The position numbers and the translations under genes were made by a program. Positions 46,943 through 55,683 of a DNA stretch of 64,000 nt are shown here, piece after piece. Origin of the DNA: Methylomonas methanica MC09. GTDB lineage: Bacteria > Pseudomonadota > Gammaproteobacteria > Methylococcales > Methylomonadaceae. Each line of letters starts with the position of its first letter. The first letter of the stretch is position 1. The notes beneath the pieces are model-generated. The model saw only the letters and a program-made list of their open reading frames with translations, searched no databases and was not told where the DNA came from. Location of the stretch: the NCBI RefSeq assembly GCF_000214665.1, contig NC_015572.1:930001-994000 (forward strand), given 5' to 3'.

Positions 46943-47947
46943 ATGAACGCCCCGAGCTTTAAAGCCCCCCCTAAGCTGACAAACCAACACGGCGAACCGC
47001 GCAAAGTGGGCATCGAAATCGAGATGTCCGGCATCGAGCTGTCCATGATCGTCTGTCAGATCAACATTGCCTTTGGCGGGCGCATCAAAGAAACGTCCCG
47101 CTATGAATTCGCCGTCGAGGCCACCCGTCTGGGCGATTTCAAGATAGAACTGGATTCCCGGCAACTCAGGCTTCTGGAAAAGCAAAAACTGGCCAATCCG
47201 GATCTTCAGGCAGAGCCCATCCCCGATCTGGAAATGTATACCAAGGATATGTTGGCGGCCTTATCGAAAAATCTGGTGCCCTGCGAGTTGGTGGCGCCGC
47301 CGCTGCCGATTGACAGTTTGCATGAATTAAACACAGTCATGGAATTGTTGCGCCAGCACGGCGCAAAGGGCACCCGAACTTCGCTGTTTTACGCCTTCGG
47401 CGTTCACCTGAACCCGGAATTGCCGGATTTACAAGCGGTTACGCTGTTAAATTACCTTAAAGCCTTTATTTGTTTGCAGGATTGGCTGGTTAAAGCCGAA
47501 CAGGTGGACTTAACGCGTAAACTGTCACCTTTTATCGACGATTTTCCTAAAGCCTACAAACAGTTGATATTGCAGCCTTCTTATCAACCGGCAATCGAGC
47601 AGCTCGTCGCCGATTATCTGCAGCATAACCCGACCCGGAACAGAATCATGGACATGTTGCCGGTATTTGCCTATTTGGATGAGGCGCCCATCAAACAGGC
47701 TTTGGGCGAAGAGAAACTCAATAAGCGGCCCACGCTTCACTATCGTTTACCGAATTCGGATATCGATAATCCCGAATGGGGGCTGGAGCAATGTTGGAAC
47801 AATTGGTTGGCCGTCGAAAAACTGGCTAATGACCCCGACCGCCTGGCGCGAGTGAGTTCGGCCTATCTACAGACACAAACCCCACAGTTACCGGAGATGC
47901 TTAAACCATGGATCGACAGTCTGAAAGAGTTAATGGCCGACCAGTAA
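46943..47947 (+). CDS. Putative amidoligase
   Basis: 334 residues of the COOH-NH2 ligase-like amidoligase family (PF12224 type): KVGIEIEMSG near the N terminus, RYEFAVEATRLGDFKIELDS for the nucleotide site and a later GTRTSLFYAFGVHLNPEL with the His typical of the glutamine-synthetase-like fold. Amidoligases join a carboxyl and an amino group using ATP; the substrate here is unknown. It overlaps by 40 bp with a class I glutamine amidotransferase-like hydrolase gene, the pairing that earlier comparative work linked to peptide or cell-surface modification. Confidence 0.82.
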   Translation: MNAPSFKAPPKLTNQHGEPRKVGIEIEMSGIELSMIVCQINIAFGGRIKETSRYEFAVEATRLGDFKIELDSRQLRLLEKQKLANPDLQAEPIPDLEMYTKDMLAALSKNLVPCELVAPPLPIDSLHELNTVMELLRQHGAKGTRTSLFYAFGVHLNPELPDLQAVTLLNYLKAFICLQDWLVKAEQVDLTRKLSPFIDDFPKAYKQLILQPSYQPAIEQLVADYLQHNPTRNRIMDMLPVFAYLDEAPIKQALGEEKLNKRPTLHYRLPNSDIDNPEWGLEQCWNNWLAVEKLANDPDRLARVSSAYLQTQTPQLPEMLKPWIDSLKELMADQ

Positions 47948-48627
47948 TAGCGGTTACGGGGCCGGACACACGCTATCCTATAGCGTGGTGGGCAACGCGC
48001 TTGGCAGTTTTTTTGGCTGGCGGCACCGCAGTCAGATTAACGCCGTTGACGTATAGACAGCACCGCAAAGAGCGTTTTCAGGGGGTTATTATCGGCGGCG
48101 GCAGCGATATCGATCCTAAGTTATACGGTGGCGACGATACCGGTGCCAGCCGTAAAGACCCGGAACGGGATGCGTTCGAAATCGAGATGATAGAGTATGC
48201 CTTAGCTCGAAAACTGCCGGTCTTGGGTATTTGCCGGGGTGCGCAATTGATCAACGTTGTGTTGGGCGGGACCTTATACAACGACATTCGCGGTTTGCGG
48301 CGGCGTACTTCCAACAGGCGCACGCCCTTGCCCAGAAAAACCGCGTTGATTAAAGCCGGAACGCAGTTATCGCAAATTCTGGGTGCCGAAAAATGCCGTA
48401 TCAATAGCCTGCATCATCAGGCAATTCATACGCTAGGGAGAGACTTGGCCGCTTCGGCGCATGATCTGGATAGCTTCATACAGGCTATCGAATCGACGCG
48501 AGACAGCTATATTATGGGTGTGCAATGGCATCCGGAATACCTTAGTTACCTGTCCAAACAACGGCATTTGCTGAACTCTTTTATACAAGCCGCCGCGCGC
48601 AACTCACCCCGAAAACTCAATGACTGA
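47908..48627 (+). CDS. Class I glutamine amidotransferase-like hydrolase (peptidase C26/PuuD type)
   Basis: 239 residues. Nucleophile Cys109 in LGICRGAQLINVVLGG, oxyanion GGGSDIDPKLYGG, and catalytic His-Glu in MGVQWHPEYLS. Family members such as PuuD cut gamma-glutamyl amides. It overlaps the amidoligase by 40 bp and the next gene by 8 bp, so the three are translationally coupled. It may undo or proof-read the amide made by the ligase. Confidence 0.86.
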   Translation: MDRQSERVNGRPVIAVTGPDTRYPIAWWATRLAVFLAGGTAVRLTPLTYRQHRKERFQGVIIGGGSDIDPKLYGGDDTGASRKDPERDAFEIEMIEYALARKLPVLGICRGAQLINVVLGGTLYNDIRGLRRRTSNRRTPLPRKTALIKAGTQLSQILGAEKCRINSLHHQAIHTLGRDLAASAHDLDSFIQAIESTRDSYIMGVQWHPEYLSYLSKQRHLLNSFIQAAARNSPRKLND

Positions 48628-49051
48628 ATTGACCCTGATATTTTTTACCGCTTTTTTGGCGGCGACCTTATTGCCGTTTTACTCGGAAATTCTGGTTGTG
48701 ACGGCGTTTTTAGACAAGCCGGAAACCTGGTTTGCGATATGGATAGTCGCCTCAATCGGTAACAGTCTCGGTTCGGCCGTCAATTGGCTGCTGGGCCGGT
48801 ATTTATTGCACTACCAGGATAGAAAATGGTTTCCGTTCAAACCGGATCAAATGGAACGTGCTCAGACGTGGTTTCAAAAATACGGTGTCTGGTCTTTGTT
48901 GTTGGCGTGGGCGCCGGTCGGCGGCGATCCGCTGACGTTTATCGCCGGCACCATGCGCGTCCGATTCTGGTTATTCTTTAGCTTGACGTTTATCGGTAAA
49001 AGCGCCCGTTATCTTTTCGTGCTTTATGTGACGAAGATGACGATGATGTGA
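48620..49051 (+). CDS. YqaA/DedA-like membrane protein
   Basis: 143 residues with four hydrophobic segments and the YqaA-type features GNSLGSAVNWLLGRYL, KYGVWSLLLAWAPVGGDPLT and IAGTMRVRFWLFF. YqaA/VTT-like proteins are probably involved in lipid transport or membrane homeostasis. Overlaps the hydrolase gene by 8 bp and ends the amidoligase cassette. Confidence 0.85.
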   Translation: MTELTLIFFTAFLAATLLPFYSEILVVTAFLDKPETWFAIWIVASIGNSLGSAVNWLLGRYLLHYQDRKWFPFKPDQMERAQTWFQKYGVWSLLLAWAPVGGDPLTFIAGTMRVRFWLFFSLTFIGKSARYLFVLYVTKMTMM

Positions 49052-49162
49052 TGAGCGATAACCGCCAGCCGCTGTCTTGCGGGCTTGTCCGCGGGCATCC
49101 GCGCTGGGACAAGCGCGGCAGCATCAAATCTGAAATCCGTCCCTGCCGTTTTAACCTGGCGA

Positions 49163-49191
49163 GCCGGATCGGGCGCTGAACCCGATCCGGC
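49163..49191. terminator. GC-rich stem-loop between convergent genes
   Basis: GCCGGATCGGG and CCCGATCCGGC form a perfect 11-bp stem with a 7-base loop. It lies 6 bp from the end of the convergent surface protein gene. There is no T-run. A second nested hairpin (CTTGTCC...GGACAAG) lies at about 49085-49115. Confidence 0.55.
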
Positions 49192-49197
49192 AGCCGG

Positions 49198-50808
49198 CTA
49201 AGCCTTGCGGCGGGAAACGCCCAAAAATCCCAGCAAAACCGATCCGAATAGCCAAACAGCGCCCGGCACCGGCACGGCCGAGACTTTATACAGCGAAGTC
49301 GTTTCGCTGACTTCGTTGGCTACCGCCAAGAAGCTGCCGTCGGCATTGGAGAAGAAGTTCAAACCTTCGGGGCCGATGTTGCCGGCGGTGAAGATCATGT
49401 CCAGAAATTTGATATCGTTAAGATCGGTCAAATCCCAGGTCATGATGGCATTGGAGCGTTCCAGGCCCAAAAACAACAGGTCACGGCCGTTGACCTTGCC
49501 GATCACGGCGCTTTCCGGTTCCGGGCCTTTGTTATCGCTGCGGCCGTCATCCCACAGAGACGGGAATTGCGCGGCAATGATTTGTTCCAATTGGTCGCCG
49601 GAATCGAATACTTGGTTGCCGGCCGCATCCAGAATCGAGAATGAACGGCCGCCGAACGCCTGCAATTGGTCCAAGTCGCCGTCGCCGTCCAGGTCGCCGC
49701 TCATCGAGACAGTCAGCCGGCTCAATTTGTCGTTGTTGGTTTGCCAGTCGGCGCCGTGAGCCGCAGTCATGGCGTCGTTTAACACCGAATCGATGACGGC
49801 GTTGCCAACTCGTACTTCTTCTTCTCCGCCCGGCCAGTCGTCGCGGGAGTCGCCCTCGTTGGCGGTAACGTAATACTGGCTGCCGTTTTTGTTGAAACTG
49901 GCGATACCGTCCGGCATATACATACCTTGCACGTTCCAATTTTGAATGTTGCCAATCAATGCCGCATTGCCTGCGCCGTCCCGGTCGGAGGCGTCGAAGC
50001 CGTTACCAGGCAGGCTATGGTCTTTCAATCCCAAGGCTTTGATGTCGGTAACGGTGGCGCTGGCGATGTCGACGATGGCTACCGAGTTGGCTTCCTGCAG
50101 CGTCACCATGGCGCTGGTGCCGTCTTGGCTAACGGCGATATATTCCGGTTCCAGGTCTTGCGCCACGCTGGCGTTCGGTCCGGTCAGGCGCACGCCGGCT
50201 GCTTTCAGATCCGCCGCCTGGCTGTTGAAAGCTTCGAAGCCGGCGGTTTGCACCGCGTAAGTCGCCGTATCGATGATACTGACGGAACCAAGCGGGTCAC
50301 CGCTTGGGCCGATCAAATAGCTACTCGGTTCGCCTTCGTTGGCGACCAGTAATTTCCCGCCGTTTGGCGTAAAGGTCACCGCATCCGGGTTGGCGCCGAC
50401 TGTTACGTCACGCAATACACTGTAGGTGCCGGCATCGTAAAACCGCACCAAGCCGGGATCGGTTTTGGTCGGTGCGGTCAGCGCCACGGCGGCTTGGCCG
50501 TTTTTGACTGCGACGCTGTTGACGCCGCCCAGTGCGCTCATGTCGAAACTTTGCAGCAAGTGGCCGGACATATCGAGCACGTCGATGCCGCCCAAGCCCA
50601 GGTTTGCCTGGTTGGCGTCGGTACCTACCACCCAAAGGCGGTTATTGTCGGAGTCGTAAGAGACGATTTCCGAGCCCATGGCGAGCGAGCCGTTGGCAGC
50701 GGTGTGATTAAAAGTCCATTCCAGGTTCCAGTTAAAACCGCCGGCCGCGTTAGCCGAGCCTGAGGCCAGCACAGTTGCGACGGCAATGGCGAGATAGTTG
50801 CGTTTCAT
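49198..50808 (-). CDS. Choice-of-anchor I family surface protein with VPVPGA sorting signal
   Basis: 536 residues. Signal peptide (NYLAIAVATVLASGSANA). The body is a beta-propeller-like choice-of-anchor I domain (GIDVLDMSGHLLQSFDMS, NPDAVTFTPNGGKLLVANEG, YYVTANEGDSRDDW, LEPEYIAVSQDGTSAMVT). A calcium-like DLDGDGDLD segment occurs near residue 372. The C terminus is VPVPGA, a hydrophobic helix (VWLFGSVLLGFLGV) and SRRKA, an exosortase-type signal of the VPLPA class. It sits between the two gsp arms, divergent from gspG, and is a likely surface-attached product. Confidence 0.82.
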   Translation of the reverse strand: MKRNYLAIAVATVLASGSANAAGGFNWNLEWTFNHTAANGSLAMGSEIVSYDSDNNRLWVVGTDANQANLGLGGIDVLDMSGHLLQSFDMSALGGVNSVAVKNGQAAVALTAPTKTDPGLVRFYDAGTYSVLRDVTVGANPDAVTFTPNGGKLLVANEGEPSSYLIGPSGDPLGSVSIIDTATYAVQTAGFEAFNSQAADLKAAGVRLTGPNASVAQDLEPEYIAVSQDGTSAMVTLQEANSVAIVDIASATVTDIKALGLKDHSLPGNGFDASDRDGAGNAALIGNIQNWNVQGMYMPDGIASFNKNGSQYYVTANEGDSRDDWPGGEEEVRVGNAVIDSVLNDAMTAAHGADWQTNNDKLSRLTVSMSGDLDGDGDLDQLQAFGGRSFSILDAAGNQVFDSGDQLEQIIAAQFPSLWDDGRSDNKGPEPESAVIGKVNGRDLLFLGLERSNAIMTWDLTDLNDIKFLDMIFTAGNIGPEGLNFFSNADGSFLAVANEVSETTSLYKVSAVPVPGAVWLFGSVLLGFLGVSRRKA

Positions 50809-50989
50809 GATGTTAATTCCGAGTTAAGTAGCCAGTTAAAAATCGGTGCGAACGTTTATAAATGAGACGCTCGTCACACAAAGGCCATCATAAAAACGCT
50901 TTGTGACAAAACGGTGAATTTGAACCGGTACAAGGTTGGTATGAACCGAAATTGAATAATCGGGTATGCCTAACCGTTTTTAGGTTTTC

Positions 50990-51023
50990 TTGTCATACGC
51001 CTGTCACGTTGCTTTCTTAACAT
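50990..51023 (+). promoter_or_regulatory. Pho-box-like site and -10 element upstream of gspG
   Basis: TTGTCATACGCCTGTCAC (50990-51007) has both TGTCA half-sites at the 11-bp period and matches the PhoB consensus at 14 of 18 positions. TAACAT (51018-51023) lies 10 bp downstream as a possible -10. A further CTGTCAT occurs at 51026. The gspG start is 54 bp further on. Confidence 0.55.
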
Positions 51024-51077
51024 GCCTGTCATGACAGCCGCCGGCTGGCTATTGGTATGCAACACGAGTTAATGTTT

Positions 51078-51509
51078 ATGAAAAATAAATCGCAGCAGGG
51101 TTTTACCTTGATCGAAGTGATGATCGTGGTGGTCATACTCGGCATTCTGGCATCCATCGTGGTGCCTAAAATCATGGGCAGGCCTGACGAAGCGCGCGCC
51201 ACCCGCACCTTGCAGGATATCCGCGCCATCGGTGCGGCGCTGGATTTATACCGGCTGGATAATTTTAGTTATCCGACTACCGAGCAGGGTTTGGAAGCCC
51301 TGGTCACCAAGCCGGCGGGGCTGGCGCCCGGCGCGCATTGGAAACAGGGCGGTTATCTGGACCAGGTGCCGACCGATGCCTGGGGTAAACCCTATATGTA
51401 TCTGAAGCCGGGCGTGCACGGCGAATACGATTTGTATTCCTTCGGCGCGGACGGTGTGGAAGGCGGCGAGGAAGCCAACGCCGACATCGTGAACTGGAAT
51501 AGCAAATAA
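51078..51509 (+). CDS. gspG: Type II secretion major pseudopilin GspG
   Basis: 143 residues from ATG 51078 (GAG 9 bases upstream; ATG at 51057 and 51072 are less likely). Prepilin signal KSQQG/FTLIEVMIVVVILGIL with cleavage after Gly and Glu at +5, then the conserved KIMGRPDEARATRTLQDIRAIG, TTEQGLEALV and a C-terminal YDLYSFGADGVEGGEEANADI calcium-binding region. Forms the pseudopilus. First gene of the gspGHIJKLM arm. Confidence 0.95.
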   Translation: MKNKSQQGFTLIEVMIVVVILGILASIVVPKIMGRPDEARATRTLQDIRAIGAALDLYRLDNFSYPTTEQGLEALVTKPAGLAPGAHWKQGGYLDQVPTDAWGKPYMYLKPGVHGEYDLYSFGADGVEGGEEANADIVNWNSK

Positions 51510-51517
51510 GCGCGGCT

Positions 51518-52024
51518 ATGCGCGCCGGCGGCTTTACTCTGATCGAATTATTGATTGTCCTGGTACTGATAGGCGTGATGACCGGCATGGCCATGCTATC
51601 GATAGGCAACGACGGTAAAGACCGCAGACCGCGTCTTGAAGCGGAACGCCTGGAAACCTTGTTGGAATTGGCGGAACAAGAATCGCTGTTACGCGGCGAA
51701 GCGATGGGCCTGGAATTGTTCGCGCACGGCTACCGCTTTTTGATTCTGAGCGAAACGGGTTGGCAGGAAGAAACCGGCGATGCGGTATTTCGCGCCCGCC
51801 AACTGGACGGCGACATGCGGATTAAGCTACGGGTAGACGGCGAAAACCGGACGCTGGCACCCCGGGCCGGAATCGCTTCGCAAACCTACCCGCAGATTCT
51901 GCTGACGCCGGACGGCAACAGCGAATCCATACAACTGGACATCAGCGATAGCCAGGGCCTGATGCAAATCAGTAATGGCGGGGAAACCGGCTGGCGCATC
52001 CTGGACGCCGGCGTGGAATCATGA
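51518..52024 (+). CDS. gspH: Type II secretion minor pseudopilin GspH
   Basis: 168 residues. Very short prepilin leader MRAGG/FTLIELLIVLVLIGVM, then a beta-rich domain (LLELAEQESLLRGEAMGLEL). Starts 8 bp after gspG and its stop overlaps the gspI start (ATGA). Confidence 0.88.
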   Translation: MRAGGFTLIELLIVLVLIGVMTGMAMLSIGNDGKDRRPRLEAERLETLLELAEQESLLRGEAMGLELFAHGYRFLILSETGWQEETGDAVFRARQLDGDMRIKLRVDGENRTLAPRAGIASQTYPQILLTPDGNSESIQLDISDSQGLMQISNGGETGWRILDAGVES

Positions 52025-52515
52025 TCTCGATGTGTACCAAGCCCAGGGGGCTGACGGCTGGCGGTAATTCCTCTTCGAACTTATTAACCCGTCCCTTAAA
52101 TACCCTGCATTCGCGGGAGCGACGATATTTAAGGGTTTGCTTAATAGAGCATTATCGGCAAACCGGTTTTACCTTGCTGGAAGTGCTGATCGCGCTGTCG
52201 ATACTGGCGATTCTGATGACCGGCCTGATTAAAATCGCCGCCAACAATACCCAAAATTTGTGGTTTCTGGAAAACACCACCCTGGCGGAACAGGTTGCCC
52301 AAAACCGCTTATTGCAACTGCGTCTGGCGGAAAACAAACCGGAAACCGACGACGGCTGGGAGGAAATGGCCGGTCGGCGCTGGTACTGGCAAGTGTCCCG
52401 GGCGGTGGCGCACAGCTTGGGCGACGGCGTATGGCGCTACCGGGTGCAGGTGTTTCTGGAAGGCGAGAAAACCGCCTATGTCGATTTGGTCGGCTATGTC
52501 GCCAGCACCTCATGA
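52021..52515 (+). CDS. gspI: Type II secretion minor pseudopilin GspI with repeat-derived leader insertion
   Basis: 164 residues. Start ATG 52021 overlaps the gspH stop; ATG 52030 is the only other usual start before the prepilin motif. The prepilin cleavage motif RQTG/FTLLEVLIALSILAIL is at residue 49, far later than the usual 5-15 residues. Residues 21-42 are encoded by a 66-bp miniature inverted-repeat element that keeps the frame. Removal of these 22 codons would restore a leader of about 27 residues. The mature part is normal for GspI (NNTQNLWFLENTTLAEQVAQ). Confidence 0.88.
   Translation: MISMCTKPRGLTAGGNSSSNLLTRPLNTLHSRERRYLRVCLIEHYRQTGFTLLEVLIALSILAILMTGLIKIAANNTQNLWFLENTTLAEQVAQNRLLQLRLAENKPETDDGWEEMAGRRWYWQVSRAVAHSLGDGVWRYRVQVFLEGEKTAYVDLVGYVASTS
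52081..52146. repeat. Miniature inverted-repeat element, short form, inside gspI
   Basis: 66 bp from TTATTAACCCGTCCCTTA to TAAGGGTTTGCTTAATA. Read in reverse complement it equals the two ends of the 117-bp element at 43759-43875 joined at CATTCG/CGGGAGCGACG, with the central hairpin region missing. 66 is a multiple of 3 and the frame has no stop, so the element is translated as part of GspI. Confidence 0.82.
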
Positions 52516-53093
52516 ACGCTCGGCCGGGCCTGGTCAAAGGCTTTACCTTGCTGGAATTGCTGATTGCAATGGGGATCTTCGCCATCATGGCCACCATGGC
52601 CTACGGCGGCTTGAAGTCCGTTATCGATACCCGTCAGGCGACTCAGATCAGAGCCACGCGCGTGCGCCAGTTGCAACAGACTTTGTATCTGCTGAATGAA
52701 GATTTGCTGCAGGCGCTGCCGCGATCGATTCGGGACGAGTTGGGCGACGACGAGCCGGCATTTCGCGGCGGAAACGGTCAGGAACTGCTCAGTTTGACGC
52801 GCGCGGCACCGGAATTGTTGACCGAAAGCGGGCGCAGCCGTTTGCTGCGCGTCAGCTACCGCTTCGAGTCCGGAAAATTATACCGGCTGGTTTGGAATAC
52901 CCTGGATAGAACCCAGCAAAGCACGCCGTTGCGTAAACATATTCTGGATGCCGACGATGTACAAATACAGTTTTTCGGTAGCGAATGGACCGGCAGTTGG
53001 CCGTTGTCCGGGGGCTCCATTCCCAAAGCGGTGGAAGTGATTTTCAGTTTAAGCGGCTTGGGCGATGTCCGGCGCGGATTTTGGTTGCGATGA
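52512..53093 (+). CDS. gspJ: Type II secretion minor pseudopilin GspJ
   Basis: 193 residues from ATG 52512, which overlaps the gspI stop (ATGA). Prepilin signal MNARPGLVKG/FTLLELLIAMGIFAIM, then the GspJ pattern ATMAYGGLKSVIDTR, DLLQALPRSIRDELG and LLRVSYRFESGKLYRLVW. Part of the pseudopilus tip. Confidence 0.93.
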   Translation: MNARPGLVKGFTLLELLIAMGIFAIMATMAYGGLKSVIDTRQATQIRATRVRQLQQTLYLLNEDLLQALPRSIRDELGDDEPAFRGGNGQELLSLTRAAPELLTESGRSRLLRVSYRFESGKLYRLVWNTLDRTQQSTPLRKHILDADDVQIQFFGSEWTGSWPLSGGSIPKAVEVIFSLSGLGDVRRGFWLR

Positions 53094-53998
53094 GAACCCG
53101 ATTAAACCCAACGCAGCACGGCGTGGCCTTGATTACGGTGCTGCTGGTGCTGGCCTTGGCTACCGTGACGATAGTCTCGATGTCCAGCGAGCGGCAATTG
53201 GACATACGCCGCACGGAAAATCAGCTGCGCGGCGACCAGGCCTGGGCTCATGCGCTGAGCCTGGAAAATTGGGCCGTTAAGCGTTTGCAGGACGGCGATT
53301 GGCAAAAGCCGCTACGGATCAGTGAAGACGGCGAGGTTGAACTGCGCGGCAAAATCGACGATTTGCAGGGCAGACTCAATTTGAACAATCTGTTTGTCGA
53401 CGGCAAAGTCAGCGAAGAAGACCGTAAACGCGTGCAACGCTTATTCGACCACTTGGAAATAGACAGCAAATTAATGGACGCCATCCTGGACTGGCTGGAT
53501 GCCGACGGCGAAATTCGCTATCCGTCCGGCGCGGAAGACGAGGCCTATTCCCGCAAGCACCCGCCGCGCCGCGCCGCTAATCGGCTGTTTGCCGATGTCA
53601 GCGAGTTGTTGTTGGTGCAGGGCGTTACGCCTGAGATCTATGACAAGCTGCGGCCCTTTATCTACGTGGCGCCCGGCTATGCGCCCGTCAACGTCAACAC
53701 GGCGCCGCCCGAGGTATTGCGCTGTCTGGCGGACAAGATCAGCGCCGATCAGGCGGCCTCCATGTATCGAGCCAGCGGCAAACCGTTTAGCGAGCTGGCC
53801 GAATTTTTTAAGGACGAAGCCGTGGTCGGACGCAGCATTGGTCCGCACGGCTTAAGTGTGCAGAGTACGTTTTTTTTGTTGTCGGGATCGGTGGATATGG
53901 GCAGGGCGCGCTTGCGGTTCGAATCGCAGTTGCAAAAAAGGGCGGAGCAAATGGCGACAGTGATACGCCGGGCACGTAGCGGGTGGCTGCGTGGCTGA
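53090..53998 (+). CDS. gspK: Type II secretion minor pseudopilin GspK
   Basis: 302 residues from ATG 53090, overlapping gspJ by 4 bp. Atypical prepilin signal QHG/VALITVLLVLALATV without Glu at +5, as usual for GspK, and the conserved DLQGRLNLNNL, LMDAILDWLDADGE and VNVNTAPPEVLRCLA (two SAM-like domains). It caps the pseudopilus tip. Confidence 0.93.
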   Translation: MRTRLNPTQHGVALITVLLVLALATVTIVSMSSERQLDIRRTENQLRGDQAWAHALSLENWAVKRLQDGDWQKPLRISEDGEVELRGKIDDLQGRLNLNNLFVDGKVSEEDRKRVQRLFDHLEIDSKLMDAILDWLDADGEIRYPSGAEDEAYSRKHPPRRAANRLFADVSELLLVQGVTPEIYDKLRPFIYVAPGYAPVNVNTAPPEVLRCLADKISADQAASMYRASGKPFSELAEFFKDEAVVGRSIGPHGLSVQSTFFLLSGSVDMGRARLRFESQLQKRAEQMATVIRRARSGWLRG

Positions 53999-55184
53999 GG
54001 CAATCTTGGTACGGGAAGGGCCGGTAAGCGGTCAATTCCAGTGGCTGGATACGGAAGTGCCGACGGATGGCGGGCAGGCCGGCAGCTTGCCTGAATTGGC
54101 CGCGTGGGCGCAAGGCCGGCCGCTGATGTTGGTTTGGCCGGCTGCCACGGTATTGTTATTGGAAATCGAGTTACCGCTGCGCAGTGCGGCGCAAATCGCC
54201 AAGGCCTTGCCCTTCGCGTTGGAGGATAGGCTGGCCGAGGATGTGGACCGGTATCATTTCAGCTGGAGCCGGCCGGCGCGAGGCGGGCCTATTGCGGTGG
54301 CGGCCGTCAGCCGTGAGCTTGTCGAGGCCTGCGTTCGCCGCTTTGCCGATGCCGGGCTGGCGTTGCGGTGGGCCGTGCCGGAGCCCTTGCTATTGCCCTG
54401 GCGGGACGGGCAGTGCGCTTTACTGCTGGAGGGCGATAAAGGCATATTCCGGTATGGCGAATGGCTGGGCGGCGGCGGCGAGCGCGACTTGTGCGCGCTG
54501 ATGCTGGAAAAATTGTACGCGGCCGAGGAGGCCAGGGGCAGTTTACAGCTATGGTCGCTGGGCGATGATAGTCCGGAGCTGCCGCCGGCGATTCAAACAG
54601 AGCGGCGCGATTGGACTGATAGTTTGCTGGTTTATGTAGGGCAGTGGCAGGCGGCGAGTGCATTGAACCTGCTGGTCGGTGCTTATGCGCCGCAAATTCG
54701 CCGGCAAAGCGATTTTAAGCCCTGGTTGCCGGCCGCCGCGCTGTTGCTGATCGCCTTGTCGGTACAGCTGGGCGGGCAATGGCAATTGCTGGTCAAACAA
54801 CGCCGGCAACTGCAAGCCGTGGAAGCCGACACGCAGGCCTTGTTTAAACAAACCTTCCCGGACATCAAGCGGCTGGTGAATGTCAAAGTGCAGGCGGACC
54901 AACAGTTGGCGGCGCTACAAGCGCAATCTCTGCAGCAGACGGCTGGCTTTTTGCCGTTGCTGTACCGCGTCGGCAAACGCTTAAAAGATCTGCCGCAATT
55001 CAAGCCGCAGAGGCTGCAATTTGCCGACGGCAGTCTGCAATTAAAACTGCTGGCCCCGGATGCGGCCGGTGTCGAACAACTTAAACGCCAGCTGCTCGAA
55101 CAGGACGGCTTGCAAGCCGATATTCAGGGCGTGGTTGGCGCTACCGACGGTGTGGAGGCGGACATTGCCATTCAACAAAACTGA
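53991..55184 (+). CDS. gspL: Type II secretion system protein GspL
   Basis: 397 residues from GTG 53991, overlapping gspK by 8 bp. Cytoplasmic actin-like domain (IAKALPFALEDRLAEDVDRYHF is the typical GspL signature, quoted here as IAKALPFALEDRLAED), one membrane helix (FKPWLPAAALLLIALSVQLG) and a periplasmic coiled-coil plus ferredoxin-like domain. Links GspE to the inner-membrane platform. Confidence 0.92.
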   Translation: MAEAILVREGPVSGQFQWLDTEVPTDGGQAGSLPELAAWAQGRPLMLVWPAATVLLLEIELPLRSAAQIAKALPFALEDRLAEDVDRYHFSWSRPARGGPIAVAAVSRELVEACVRRFADAGLALRWAVPEPLLLPWRDGQCALLLEGDKGIFRYGEWLGGGGERDLCALMLEKLYAAEEARGSLQLWSLGDDSPELPPAIQTERRDWTDSLLVYVGQWQAASALNLLVGAYAPQIRRQSDFKPWLPAAALLLIALSVQLGGQWQLLVKQRRQLQAVEADTQALFKQTFPDIKRLVNVKVQADQQLAALQAQSLQQTAGFLPLLYRVGKRLKDLPQFKPQRLQFADGSLQLKLLAPDAAGVEQLKRQLLEQDGLQADIQGVVGATDGVEADIAIQQN

Positions 55185-55683
55185 TCTGCTGCAGCGCTGG
55201 GCGGCGCTGTCGGCGCGGGAGCGCTTGTTGCTGATGGCCGGTGTTGCGGCCGTGTCGCTGGCGGCCGTTTACGGTGCGGTATACGAACCCATGCAGGCGG
55301 AAAACCGCCGACTGCAGCAACAACTGCAGGCACAGCAGCAAATCTACCGGCATTTGCAAGCGGTTGCAGAACGGGTCGCGCAACTGCGGCAGTCCGGCGA
55401 AGCAACGCCGGTAACGCCAATGGAACCGGCGGCGGCGATTGCCGGCAGCAGCAAACAATTAGGTTTGGAAAGCTACATAACACGCCAGCAGACTAACGCG
55501 GAAGGCGAGTTAGAACTGGAGCTGCAACAGATGCCTTTCGACAAATTGATCACTTGGTTGGCGGTTTTGCAACAGCAACACGGCGTGATAACGACCACGC
55601 TGGATGCCCGTCGCAACGACTCGGCTACCGCCTATTTTAATGGACGCCTGAGTGTGAGCAGCGCAGTCAGTCCCGCACCCTAA
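55165..55683 (+). CDS. gspM: Type II secretion system protein GspM
   Basis: 172 residues from TTG 55165, which has GGAGG 6 bases upstream inside the end of gspL. One membrane helix near the N terminus (ERLLLMAGVAAVSLAAVYGA), a coiled coil rich in Gln and a periplasmic domain (LGLESYITRQQTNAEGELEL) as in GspM, partner of GspL. Last gene of the gsp arm; no gspN follows. Confidence 0.88.
   Translation: MPFNKTDLLQRWAALSARERLLLMAGVAAVSLAAVYGAVYEPMQAENRRLQQQLQAQQQIYRHLQAVAERVAQLRQSGEATPVTPMEPAAAIAGSSKQLGLESYITRQQTNAEGELELELQQMPFDKLITWLAVLQQQHGVITTTLDARRNDSATAYFNGRLSVSSAVSPAP

Noticed and set aside
50809..50990. Pho box on the minus strand for the choice-of-anchor I gene
   Set aside because: Only one TGTCA-like half-site (TTTGTCACAAAG) was found; the best 18-mer matched 10 of 18 positions.
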